A DNA stretch of 51,316 nucleotides from NCBI RefSeq assembly GCF_009883055.1, contig NZ_WWVR01000024.1:1-51316 (forward strand), given 5' to 3'. Made by a program: the position numbers and the translations under genes. This document shows, piece by piece, positions 23,003 through 31,012 of the stretch. Positions within the stretch are counted from its first letter, which is position 1; every line of letters begins with the position of its first letter. The notes below the pieces were generated by a model that saw nothing but the letters and a program-made list of their open reading frames with translations, was not told where the DNA came from and searched no databases. The stretch is from Blautia sp. BIOML-A1 (GTDB taxonomy: Bacteria > Bacillota > Clostridia > Lachnospirales > Lachnospiraceae).

Positions 23003-25798
23003 ATGAGCAGAAGGAGATTTCTTGCGATTATTATGTCTGTGTTTATGATATTATCGCTGCTTCCGGCGACAGTATTTGCAGAGACATCCAAGGCACTGGA
23101 CGGACAGTTAAAAATCCAGGGTCTGGCAGCAGCAGGAACCGTACTGAGTGCTGATTTGAAGGGGATAAAAACAGAGGGAGTAACAGAGGACAGTGTCAGT
23201 TATGAATGGTTCCGTAAGACACCAGAGGATGAGAAAAAAGAACAGCAGGGTGAAAAACCGGAACTGAAACAGCTTGGTAAAGAAAAGACATATACAATAG
23301 TAAAAGACGATGTGGATTCAAAGATTGTTCTTACAATTACCGGACTGGAAGACAAGGGATTCAGTGGCAGCCTGACGGCAACTACGGCAACTGTCACAGA
23401 AACGGTAGAAGCGGCAGAACAGAATCAGACGAAGACAGAATTGAATACTGAGGATATGGGGGAGAATGAGTCCCAGGATGCAAACGCATCCGAGGAAACA
23501 TCAGAAGAAACACTGGAAATCCCTGAAGCAAAGGAAGAGGATGAAGCGGGATCCGAATCTGTGGATGGAATTCCGGCAGCAACGGAAGATACAGAGACAT
23601 CACAGCCGGAACAGTATGAACAAAATACAGAAGAAGAGCCGAGTTTAAATGAATATCAGGAGGAACTTTATCCAGAGGAAGGCAACGAAAGTTCAGAAGA
23701 AGCAGAGAATGTAGAAAATACAGAAGATACAGAAAATGCGGCAGATAATGAACAGACTTCCGGTGATGCAGGAAGTTCTTCTGTGGATGGAATCCCGGCA
23801 GCAACGGAAGATGGAACCTATGGAGAGGGAGATACCATTCCGGAAGATACAGACGAGAAAGCCTATCAGGCAGAAGCAGAAGTCGGAGATGGAAGCAGTG
23901 ATGTTCTGAACTTTGGAAATGTTGTTCCGGGGCAGGAGGATGAGCTGGCACAGTATATTACGATCAAGAACACAGGAACAGAAACACTGAATTTTGTGGG
24001 AATCAGTCCGGAACATTTTGCAGTACAGGATATTACAGAACCATTGGAGGCCGGACAGAGTGTGCAGGTATGGATTGCACCGAGAGTAGGAACACAGCCT
24101 GGTACTTACGATGATACAATCACCTATCAGACAGAGGAGGGAGCAGAAGCTTCTTTTAAAGCACAGATGACCATCACAGAAGAGGCACCGGAAGATACAC
24201 CGACGCCGGAACCGACACAGATACCGGAAGACACACCGACGCCGGAACCAACACAGGTACCGGAAGACACACCGACGCCGGAACCAACACAAGTACCGGA
24301 AGACACACCGACGCCGGAACCGACACAAGTACCGGAAGATACACCGACGCCGGAACCAACACAGGTGCCCCTGGAGAGTAAGGTTCGTTCTGATATGGCT
24401 GAAGCGGATTTTGGAAGCGTGGTAGAGGGTTATACAGAGGCACCGCAGGCAAAGACCGCAACGTTGACGAATGAAGGTAATGCAGATGCAGTTCTGTCAG
24501 ATGTTTTTAGTGATCAGGGAGAAATTCGATATTTTGATGTTTCCTTATCATCGCAGCAGATATCTGCAAATGGCGGTACAGCTGCATTCTCAGTACGTCC
24601 GAAGAATAACCTGTCAGCAGGTACTTATACAGAGTCGTTTACAATCACAGATACCACTTCCGGACAGAATATTGTGCTCACAGCATCTGTCACGGTTGAT
24701 ACAGCAAAGCACAGTCTTGGAATTTCAACAGATACACTTGATTTTGCAAGTGCCAAAAAGGGGTACAGCGGAATTGGCGGACAGCAGGTCACAGTGACGA
24801 ATAATGGCAATGTGACGGAAACGCTCATTCAGCCGACTGCAAAATATTTTACAGTAACAGCCTCTTCTGCACTGACTATCCAGCCAGGGGAAACAGCAGT
24901 ATTTACAGTAATACCAATATCCGGCCTTGATGTGAACAGTTATCAGGAAACGATAAAAATTTCTTCAGAGGCGACAGAAACTGCTTTCGATGCATATTTT
25001 CAGGTACTTAAAGGAACAGTTTCTCTTACAAAGATCCAGAATCCATCAGATATCAGTGGAATTGCAAACGGTACAGCAAAAGACGCACAGAAATTGCAGC
25101 TGCCTTCCGTTGTAGTAATTGAAACCACTGGAGGAAAGGCAAAGGCGAAGGTTGCCTGGGATGTTCAGAACTGTTCCTATAAGGTTTCTGATACAGCAGC
25201 ACAGAGTTTTACAGTGAAAGGAGCAGTGACACTTCCGGATGGAGTGGACAATGATAATAAGGTGGAACTGGCGGCTTATGTCAAAGTCAATGTAGAAGCC
25301 TATACACCTAAGAAAGCTTCAGCAGATGACAACAAGATCACAGGAATTGAGCATAATGGCGTTTATACAACACAGTCCAAAATATCTTTTACAGCAGTGG
25401 GAGCAGGAATGGATAACAGCTCACCTAAGAAGGGGGATATCCGTTATATTCCGCTGAACTGGACTGTTATTAATACAAATACATGGGACGAAGCACCGTA
25501 TACCGCCTGCTTTGGATTAGCCAAAAGCGGAGATTATAGATTGAAGGTTGTTTTTCAGCAGCAGCAGTATAATGGAGAAAGCTGGAAAAACACGGATGCA
25601 CAGGATGCCAAACAGGTGGCATTCAGTATTACCAAAGCAAAGGTTACTGCACCGGGAACAAATGTAACGCCGACTGCAAATCAGAAAAAATCAGTGCGAA
25701 CAAATGATGCTACAGTGATTCTGCCCTTTGTCATTGTATTACTCATTGCAGTTGGAGCAATCTGCGGTATAATCTATTATAAAAAGAAAAAGAAATAA
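23003..25798 (+). CDS. large exported, cell-surface-anchored repeat protein
   Basis: A 931-aa surface protein. Residues 1-27 are a signal peptide (cleavage near VFA-ET). An Ig-like domain follows (about 30-140, with YEWFRKT and YTIVKDDVDS). Residues about 140-300 are a Glu-rich linker holding SVDGIPAATED twice. Then come beta-sandwich choice-of-anchor-D-like domains (DVLNFGNVVPGQE; later ADFGSVVEG and LDFASAKKG), the first separated from the rest by five 12-residue PEDTPTPEPTQV repeats. The C terminus is a membrane segment with KKKKK behind it and SVRTNDATV before it, a sortase-signal-like arrangement without classic LPXTG. An adhesion or scaffold role is possible. CIRCE follows. Confidence 0.83.
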   Translation: MSRRRFLAIIMSVFMILSLLPATVFAETSKALDGQLKIQGLAAAGTVLSADLKGIKTEGVTEDSVSYEWFRKTPEDEKKEQQGEKPELKQLGKEKTYTIVKDDVDSKIVLTITGLEDKGFSGSLTATTATVTETVEAAEQNQTKTELNTEDMGENESQDANASEETSEETLEIPEAKEEDEAGSESVDGIPAATEDTETSQPEQYEQNTEEEPSLNEYQEELYPEEGNESSEEAENVENTEDTENAADNEQTSGDAGSSSVDGIPAATEDGTYGEGDTIPEDTDEKAYQAEAEVGDGSSDVLNFGNVVPGQEDELAQYITIKNTGTETLNFVGISPEHFAVQDITEPLEAGQSVQVWIAPRVGTQPGTYDDTITYQTEEGAEASFKAQMTITEEAPEDTPTPEPTQIPEDTPTPEPTQVPEDTPTPEPTQVPEDTPTPEPTQVPEDTPTPEPTQVPLESKVRSDMAEADFGSVVEGYTEAPQAKTATLTNEGNADAVLSDVFSDQGEIRYFDVSLSSQQISANGGTAAFSVRPKNNLSAGTYTESFTITDTTSGQNIVLTASVTVDTAKHSLGISTDTLDFASAKKGYSGIGGQQVTVTNNGNVTETLIQPTAKYFTVTASSALTIQPGETAVFTVIPISGLDVNSYQETIKISSEATETAFDAYFQVLKGTVSLTKIQNPSDISGIANGTAKDAQKLQLPSVVVIETTGGKAKAKVAWDVQNCSYKVSDTAAQSFTVKGAVTLPDGVDNDNKVELAAYVKVNVEAYTPKKASADDNKITGIEHNGVYTTQSKISFTAVGAGMDNSSPKKGDIRYIPLNWTVINTNTWDEAPYTACFGLAKSGDYRLKVVFQQQQYNGESWKNTDAQDAKQVAFSITKAKVTAPGTNVTPTANQKKSVRTNDATVILPFVIVLLIAVGAICGIIYYKKKKK
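24188..24367 (+). repeat. five tandem 36-bp repeats encoding a proline-rich spacer
   Basis: Five in-frame copies of a 36-base unit encode PEDTPTPEPTQ followed by Ile or Val. Copies differ at a few synonymous third positions (gat/gac, cag/caa, ccg/cca). Copy number is likely to vary between strains by slippage. Confidence 0.95.
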
Positions 25799-25821
25799 GA
25801 AACGATATAAATACTGATTTG

Positions 25822-25848
25822 TTAGCACTCATTTTAAATGAGTGCTAA
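25822..25848. promoter_or_regulatory. CIRCE operator (HrcA-binding) upstream of htpG
   Basis: TTAGCACTC, nine bases, GAGTGCTAA: a perfect match to the CIRCE consensus bound by the heat-shock repressor HrcA. It lies just upstream of the htpG -35 hexamer. The palindrome is followed by six Ts and may also terminate the surface-protein transcript. Confidence 0.96.
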
Positions 25849-25855
25849 TTTTTTC

Positions 25856-25884
25856 TTGACTTTTATAAAAAATGGTATTAGTAT
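25856..25884 (+). promoter_or_regulatory. htpG promoter
   Basis: TTGACT (25856-25861), 17 bases, TAGTAT (25879-25884), seven bases downstream of the CIRCE element. Confidence 0.6.
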
Positions 25885-25926
25885 ATATAAAAATGAAATC
25901 AAAAGAAACAAAGGAGCGTGTTTTTT

Positions 25927-27972
25927 ATGGCAGCAAAACATGGAAATTTGTCAATCAACAGTGAAAATATTTTTCCTATAATAAAAAAGTGGCTGTATTC
26001 AGACCATGATATTTTTGTAAGAGAACTGGTGTCCAACGGATGCGACGCGATCACCAAACTTAAGAAGCTGGAAGTAATGGGAGAGTATACATTCCCGGAT
26101 GATTATAAACCAGCAGTACAGGTAGTGGTGGATCCAGATGCCAAAACCCTGAAATTCATTGATAATGGTATCGGTATGACAGGTGATGAAGTGGAGGAAT
26201 ATATCACACAGATCGCTTTTTCCGGTGCAACAGAGTTTCTTGAGAAATATAAGGACAAAACTACAGATGATCAGATGATCGGACACTTTGGACTGGGATT
26301 CTATTCTGCATTTATGGTTGCAGATGAAGTGCATATTGATACACTTTCTTACAAGGATGGAGCAACAGCTGTACACTGGACCTGTGATGGCGGAACAGAG
26401 TACGATATGCAGGATGGTGACAGAACAGTACCAGGAACAGAAATTACTTTATTCCTGAATGAAGAAAGCCTGGAGTTCTGTAATGAATATCGTATGCGCG
26501 AAGTGATTGAGAAATACTGTTCTTTCATGCCGGTAAATATTTATCTCTCCAAGGCAAATGCAGAACAGGAATATGAGACGATCGATGAATCAGAACTTCG
26601 TGATGATGATGTGGTTGTAGAGCATATTCATGAAGAAGCCAAAACCGAAGAGAAAGAAAATGAAAACGGTGAGAAGGAAGTTGTAGAAGTTTCTCCTGCA
26701 AAGGATAAGGTTAAGATCAATAAGCGTCCGGTATCTTTAAGCGATCCTAATCCATTGTGGATGAGACATCCGAATGAATGCACAGATGAGGATTACAAGG
26801 AATTCTATCGTAAAGTATTTATGGATTACAAGGAGCCTCTGTTCTGGATTCATCTGAATATGGATTATCCATTTAATCTGAAAGGTATCCTGTACTTCCC
26901 GAAGATCAACACAGAGTATGACTCTATTGAGGGAACCATCAAGCTGTATAACAATCAGGTATTTATTGCGGATAACATCAAGGAGGTAATTCCGGAATTC
27001 CTGCTCCTTCTTAAAGGTGTGATCGATTGCCCGGATCTTCCACTGAACGTATCCAGAAGTGCTCTGCAGAATGATGGATTTGTCCAGAAAATTTCAGAGT
27101 ATATTTCCAAAAAAGTTGCCGACAAGCTGACAGGTATGTGCAAGACTGACCGGGAATCCTATGAGAAATACTGGGATGACATCAGTCCGTTTATCAAATT
27201 CGGCTGCATCAAAGATGGTAAGTTTGCAGAAAAACTGCATGACTATATTCTGTTCAAGGACCTCGACAATAAATATATGACTCTGAAAGACTGTATTGAA
27301 CAGAATAAAAAAGAAGAGCCAGAAGAAACTGCCGAAGCAAAAGATACAGAGAAAACTGATGAGGATAAAGAACCGGAAAAAACCACTATTTTCTATGTGA
27401 CAGATCCTGTGCAGCAGAGCCAGTATATCAATATGTTTAAGGAGGCAGGAAAGAATGCTGTGATCCTGTCACACAATATTGATACTGCATTTATCTCACA
27501 TCTTGAGCAGAAAGATCAGACCATTCAGTTTAAGAGAATTGATGCTGATCTTACAGAAGAACTCAAAGGTGACGGAGCAGCAGATGAAGAGACTGCCAAG
27601 ACCCTGACAGAACTGTTTCGTAAGAGCCTGAACAAGGATAAACTGGAAGTTAAGGTGGAGAACCTTAAGAATGAATCCGTAGCAGCAATGATGACACTTT
27701 CTGAGGAAAGCCGTCGTATGCAGGATATGATGAAAATGTATAATATGTATGGAATGGATCCATCTATGTTTGGTGGACAGGAAACACTCGTACTGAATGC
27801 AAATCATCCTCTGGTGCAGTTCCTTGGCAAGAATCAGGAATCTGAGCATGCAGCAGTGATCTGTGAACAGCTGTATGATCTGGCTATGCTCAGTCATAAA
27901 CAGCTTTCACCGGATGAAATGACAAAATTTGTTAAGAGAAGCAATGAGATTCTGATGATGATCGCAAAATAA
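25927..27972 (+). CDS. htpG: molecular chaperone HtpG (Hsp90)
   Basis: A 681-aa ATP-dependent dimeric Hsp90 chaperone. The N-terminal GHKL ATPase domain shows LVSNGCDAI, DNGIGM and GHFGLGFYSAFMVAD; then a charged linker (about residues 240-265, Glu- and Lys-rich), the middle domain with PLFWIHLNMDYPF and LPLNVSRSALQND, and the C-terminal dimerisation domain. A further charged insert (EETAEAKDTEKTDEDKEPEK) lies near residue 475. ATG 25927 follows AAGGAG; an in-frame GTG at 25918 is too close to it. Control by CIRCE is indicated. It is monocistronic. Confidence 0.96.
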   Translation: MAAKHGNLSINSENIFPIIKKWLYSDHDIFVRELVSNGCDAITKLKKLEVMGEYTFPDDYKPAVQVVVDPDAKTLKFIDNGIGMTGDEVEEYITQIAFSGATEFLEKYKDKTTDDQMIGHFGLGFYSAFMVADEVHIDTLSYKDGATAVHWTCDGGTEYDMQDGDRTVPGTEITLFLNEESLEFCNEYRMREVIEKYCSFMPVNIYLSKANAEQEYETIDESELRDDDVVVEHIHEEAKTEEKENENGEKEVVEVSPAKDKVKINKRPVSLSDPNPLWMRHPNECTDEDYKEFYRKVFMDYKEPLFWIHLNMDYPFNLKGILYFPKINTEYDSIEGTIKLYNNQVFIADNIKEVIPEFLLLLKGVIDCPDLPLNVSRSALQNDGFVQKISEYISKKVADKLTGMCKTDRESYEKYWDDISPFIKFGCIKDGKFAEKLHDYILFKDLDNKYMTLKDCIEQNKKEEPEETAEAKDTEKTDEDKEPEKTTIFYVTDPVQQSQYINMFKEAGKNAVILSHNIDTAFISHLEQKDQTIQFKRIDADLTEELKGDGAADEETAKTLTELFRKSLNKDKLEVKVENLKNESVAAMMTLSEESRRMQDMMKMYNMYGMDPSMFGGQETLVLNANHPLVQFLGKNQESEHAAVICEQLYDLAMLSHKQLSPDEMTKFVKRSNEILMMIAK

Positions 27973-28006
27973 GAGCGTCACGGAGATTAAGTGAGGATAT
28001 TTACAG

Positions 28007-28054
28007 GATTCCCGGATATGGAAAATAATAAAATCCATATTCGGGAATCTTTTT
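28007..28054 (+). terminator. htpG terminator
   Basis: A 16-bp stem (28007-28022 with 28034-28049, one G-U pair) followed by TTTTT. Confidence 0.88.
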
Positions 28055-28115
28055 GCTTTATATGATTGACAAATGGTGTAAAAATTTTTATTCTATTTCT
28101 GTGTGGTGATATTGT

Positions 28116-28126
28116 TTTGTCGAAAA
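28116..28126 (+). promoter_or_regulatory. Spo0A box (0A box)
   Basis: TTTGTCGAAAA matches the 0A-box core TGTCGAA. It lies about 90 bases before a TATAAT -10 hexamer (28211-28216) that has no good -35, and 120 bases before the Spo0A-like gene. A weaker TGTCGTA (28206-28212) overlaps the -10. Confidence 0.65.
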
Positions 28127-28245
28127 ATCGAGATATTTTTCCGGAAATGTATTCTTTTATCGAGGAAGGACTATTTTGCTAGGAAAACAGAAAAGAAGCA
28201 AAATATGTCGTATAATATTGAAAATGAAAAGCGGAGGGAAAAGGT

Positions 28246-28629
28246 ATGAGAAACGTATATCGATTGATACGGCAATTAGGTGTAACTTCCAAATATAAGG
28301 GATACTATTATGTCGCGGAAGCTGTAAGGATGTTTATGGAGATTCAGGATCATCCCATTAAAATTACAAAAGACATATATCCATCTCTGGCAAAACAGTT
28401 CAAGTCGACCTCAGTAAATGTAGAACATGATATCAGAACGGTAATCAATGTCTGTTGGGAATCAAATAAAGAAGCCATGGATGAGATTGCGGGTTATCCG
28501 CTGCGATATAAGCCGACAAACAGCGAATTTATTGATATGATGGCATACTATCTGGCCCAGATCGAAATAGAAACGACAGACTCTGACAGGATGCCCTATT
28601 TAGATTACAGTATGGTAAAATCAATCTGA
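28246..28629 (+). CDS. stand-alone Spo0A C-terminal (DNA-binding) domain protein
   Basis: A 127-aa protein that consists only of the Spo0A effector domain. The signatures LGVTSKYKGYYYVAEAV, ITKDIYPSLAKQF, VNVEHDIRTVINVCW (the recognition helix region) and the near-invariant KPTNSEFIDMMA align with Spo0A end to end. No receiver domain is encoded upstream; GGAGGG sits 8 bases before the ATG. In the recognition helix the Glu and one Arg of Spo0A are kept, while positions equal to Bacillus Arg214 and His218 are His and Thr. It could bind 0A boxes without phosphorylation control. Its 3' end overlaps the convergent gene by 25 bases. Confidence 0.88.
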   Translation: MRNVYRLIRQLGVTSKYKGYYYVAEAVRMFMEIQDHPIKITKDIYPSLAKQFKSTSVNVEHDIRTVINVCWESNKEAMDEIAGYPLRYKPTNSEFIDMMAYYLAQIEIETTDSDRMPYLDYSMVKSI

Positions 28630-29108
28630 TGATACCTGAAAAAATCTAATACAGCGTTATCCCATGTGGTTTCAGATGTTTTATCAAGGGTAAAGACCTG
28701 AGAAAAAATGCCGGTTGTGCAAAGAAGTTCATTATTTTTGAACTGAATATTTAAAAACAGATCTGATAGTTCGCTGTCGGAAAAAGAAAAAATATTATTT
28801 GCAGGCAGGATATTTATCTGAGACGGAGAAAGGCGCATGATAAATTTAAACTGAAGAGGAGGAAGCTTCCCGCGGATAATGGAGTAGCAGTATGCTTTTA
28901 CATCACCCCAGGAAGAATAGATGATCTTGTCCGCGGATAATTGCTGTTCAGTATCTGTATCAAAAAAATCCATATGCAGTTTTCCGTCTATATGAAACTG
29001 ATTAAAGGTTGTAATAGATGCCTCGACAAGTGAAAAAACATGAAAGGCATCTCCGATCAGTAACTTGTGCATAAAAGTTTTGGTGGTGTTGATTTTGAGT
29101 GCAAGCAT
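28605..29108 (-). CDS. DUF5721-like protein, function unknown
   Basis: A 167-aa cytoplasmic protein, possibly of the DUF5721 group found in Lachnospiraceae (assignment from memory of the pattern ALKI...FMHKLL near the N terminus). The N-terminal block FMHKLLIGDAFHVFSLVEASI and a SSWGDVKAYCYSIIRG stretch are the most protein-family-like parts. The minus-strand ATG at 29108 follows a GGAGAT site. It converges on and overlaps the Spo0A-like gene and is divergent from degV. No function can be given. Confidence 0.7.
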   Translation of the reverse strand: MLALKINTTKTFMHKLLIGDAFHVFSLVEASITTFNQFHIDGKLHMDFFDTDTEQQLSADKIIYSSWGDVKAYCYSIIRGKLPPLQFKFIMRLSPSQINILPANNIFSFSDSELSDLFLNIQFKNNELLCTTGIFSQVFTLDKTSETTWDNAVLDFFRYHQIDFTIL

Positions 29109-29201
29109 TTAAAATCTCCTTCATATTTGCTGTTTCTTCTATTATAGAACAGAACCGAAAAAAAGAATATAGTTTTTACAAAAACTCTTTTCAAACAATG
29201 G

Positions 29202-29219
29202 TCTATATGTTAATATAGA
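29202..29219. promoter_or_regulatory. inverted repeat in the divergent region upstream of degV
   Basis: TCTATAT-gtta-ATATAGA, perfect 7-bp arms, between the two divergent genes. It could be an operator or an RNA hairpin near the degV 5' end. Confidence 0.4.
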
Positions 29220-29263
29220 TGTGGTATTCGAAACTACATATTACGGGAAAGAGGACGATATAA

Positions 29264-30103
29264 TTGAGTTATAAGATTATTATAGATAGTTGCGGTGAAT
29301 TGTTAGACGAATGGAAGAAAGACGAACATTTTGAATCAGTAGCGCTTACTTTGAACGTGGGTGGAGAGAGTATTATAGATGATGAGACTTTTGATCAGGC
29401 TGATTTTCTGAAGAAGGTGGCTGCTTCTCCGGAGTGCCCGAAATCAGCATGCCCCTCTCCGGAACGATATATGAAGGCGTTTGACTGTGACGCAGATCAT
29501 ATTTATGCAGTAACGCTTTCGGCAGAACTTAGTGGATCTTATAACAGTGCTGTGCTGGGAAGAAATCTTCTCGAGGAAGAAAAGCCGGGCAGAAAGATCC
29601 ATATTTTTAATTCGAAATCGGCATCTATAGGGCAGACATTGATTGGAATGAAAATCCAGGAATGCGAGGAAGCGGGATATTCCTTTGAGAAAGTAATCGA
29701 AACGGTTGATGAATATATTGCCGGACAGCATACGTTTTTTGTTCTTGATAATCTGGAGACTCTTCGTAAGAACGGACGCCTGAGTAAAGTGAAGGCTCTT
29801 GTTGCAAGTGCATTAAAGATTAAACCGGTTATGGGGTCTACAGATGAGGGGAATATCTGCCAGCTGGATCAGGCACGTGGCATTAACAAAGCACTGGTAA
29901 AAATGGCAGGACAGATTGCAGAGAAGACACAGAACAGTGAAGAGAAAGTACTTGCAATTTCACATTGCAACTGTCATGAGAGAGCAATACTTCTGAAGAA
30001 TGCACTTCAGGAAAAAATGCCGTTTAAGAATATTGTGGTTCTTGACACTGCCGGAGTGAGCAGTATGTATGCAAACGACGGTGGCGTGATCGTTGCGGTA
30101 TAG
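29264..30103 (+). CDS. DegV family (fatty-acid-binding) protein
   Basis: A 279-aa DegV-fold protein; relatives bind a long-chain fatty acid between two domains and some (FakB) present it to the fatty-acid kinase FakA. The N-terminal IIIDSCGEL (typically DS(S/T)xDL), the SPERYM stretch following a Ser (the usual TSQPS/P motif), the ELSGSYNSA fatty-acid-binding motif and LETLRKNGRLSK are visible. The start is TTG 29264, with GAGGA 8 bases upstream. No fakA is nearby. It is probably transcribed with the small membrane protein that follows. Confidence 0.9.
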   Translation: MSYKIIIDSCGELLDEWKKDEHFESVALTLNVGGESIIDDETFDQADFLKKVAASPECPKSACPSPERYMKAFDCDADHIYAVTLSAELSGSYNSAVLGRNLLEEEKPGRKIHIFNSKSASIGQTLIGMKIQECEEAGYSFEKVIETVDEYIAGQHTFFVLDNLETLRKNGRLSKVKALVASALKIKPVMGSTDEGNICQLDQARGINKALVKMAGQIAEKTQNSEEKVLAISHCNCHERAILLKNALQEKMPFKNIVVLDTAGVSSMYANDGGVIVAV

Positions 30104-30186
30104 GCCAGAAAGGTACTTCACTTTTGTACTTCTCTGTGATATAATGCAAGAAGTATGAGCTTATATGCAGCAAAGGAGATTCGCAG

Positions 30187-30438
30187 ATGAGTCAGAAAAA
30201 AGTAGACAGTTATAAAGCTGGCAAGAATAATCGCAGCAGAACAGCCAAAAAGGAAAAACTGATCGACAGATTAGAGATTCTTGCGTGGGTAATGATTTGT
30301 GTTGCCATGGTTGCATGGATCGGATATTCCGCCTATGCAAAAGTAACTGCAAAGGAAGCTTCTATCGTGAAGGAAACCGTTGTAGATACCAGTGCGATTG
30401 ATAATTATGTATCCGGGCTTTCTGCCGATACACAATAA
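30187..30438 (+). CDS. small single-pass membrane protein, function unknown
   Basis: An 83-aa protein with a very basic N terminus (residues 1-27), one membrane segment (about 30-50, LEILAWVMICVAMVAWIGYS) and a short outer tail. The positive-inside rule puts the N terminus in the cytoplasm. AAGGAG precedes the ATG. I do not recognise the family. A strong terminator follows. Confidence 0.72.
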   Translation: MSQKKVDSYKAGKNNRSRTAKKEKLIDRLEILAWVMICVAMVAWIGYSAYAKVTAKEASIVKETVVDTSAIDNYVSGLSADTQ

Positions 30439-30463
30439 GCTAAGCTAAATAAGTGAGAATAAT

Positions 30464-30496
30464 AAAAACCCCCGGCTGTTTCAGCCAGGGGTTTTT
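30464..30496 (+). terminator. intrinsic terminator after the small membrane protein
   Basis: AAAAACCCC (30464-30472) pairs with GGGGTTTTT (30488-30496), extended inward by GGCT/AGCC. Because it is A-rich and T-rich on opposite arms it could also stop the convergent cold-shock transcript. Confidence 0.9.
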
Positions 30497-30534
30497 ATTT
30501 AATGGTTTATGAAACCTGAAGTATCGGATGTTAA

Positions 30535-30735
30535 TTATAATTTTGTAACGTTAGCAGCCTGCATTCCGCGAGCGCCTTCTGTTAAATCATAAGTTACTGC
30601 CTGTCCTTCGTCTAAGGATTTGAATCCTTCGCCATTGATTGCGGAGAAGTGTACGAATACGTCAGCTCCATCCTCTCCTGTGATGAAACCATAGCCTTTT
30701 TCTGCGTTGAACCATTTTACAGTTCCCTTGTTCAT
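30535..30735 (-). CDS. cold-shock protein (CspA family)
   Basis: A 66-aa single cold-shock domain, an RNA chaperone. The RNP1 motif KGYGFI and RNP2 motif VFVHFSAI are intact. A TGGAGG site precedes the ATG. The transcript probably has a leader (about 30736-30840) with a small hairpin (AAAATC-acca-GATTTT, 30784-30799 on the plus strand), as is usual for cold-shock genes. Members in this size class are not always cold-induced. Confidence 0.95.
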   Translation of the reverse strand: MNKGTVKWFNAEKGYGFITGEDGADVFVHFSAINGEGFKSLDEGQAVTYDLTEGARGMQAANVTKL

Positions 30736-30920
30736 GATGTTACCTCCATAAAAAATAAAAAGTTAAAAGCCCATCTGACGACAAAAATCACCAGATTTTA
30801 CAGACTATATTAATAATATATAATCTCTAAAAACTAGTGATTTTACATTAAGAATCTATCGGTCTATGCCATGAATTATATATCCCGTGGATAAAATTGT
30901 CAAGGTTATTTAAAAAAGAC

Positions 30921-30949
30921 TTTATTAAATCAAATATTTCGTGTATGAT
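30921..30949 (+). promoter_or_regulatory. promoter of the pyrF operon
   Basis: TTTATT (30921-30926), 17 bases, TATGAT (30944-30949). The leader of about 60 bases is too short for a PyrR attenuator. The rest of the 277-base gap before pyrF is AT-rich and belongs to the csp leader. Confidence 0.55.
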
Positions 30950-31012
30950 GTTATTGATAATGTAATTGTGCAGAGAGAAATAATTACAAAAAAATTTTAG
31001 CAGGAGGCCGTT

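Noticed and set aside
24174..24461. Minus-strand repetitive reading frame of 95 codons
   Set aside because: It is the antisense of the 36-bp repeat array and has no RBS.
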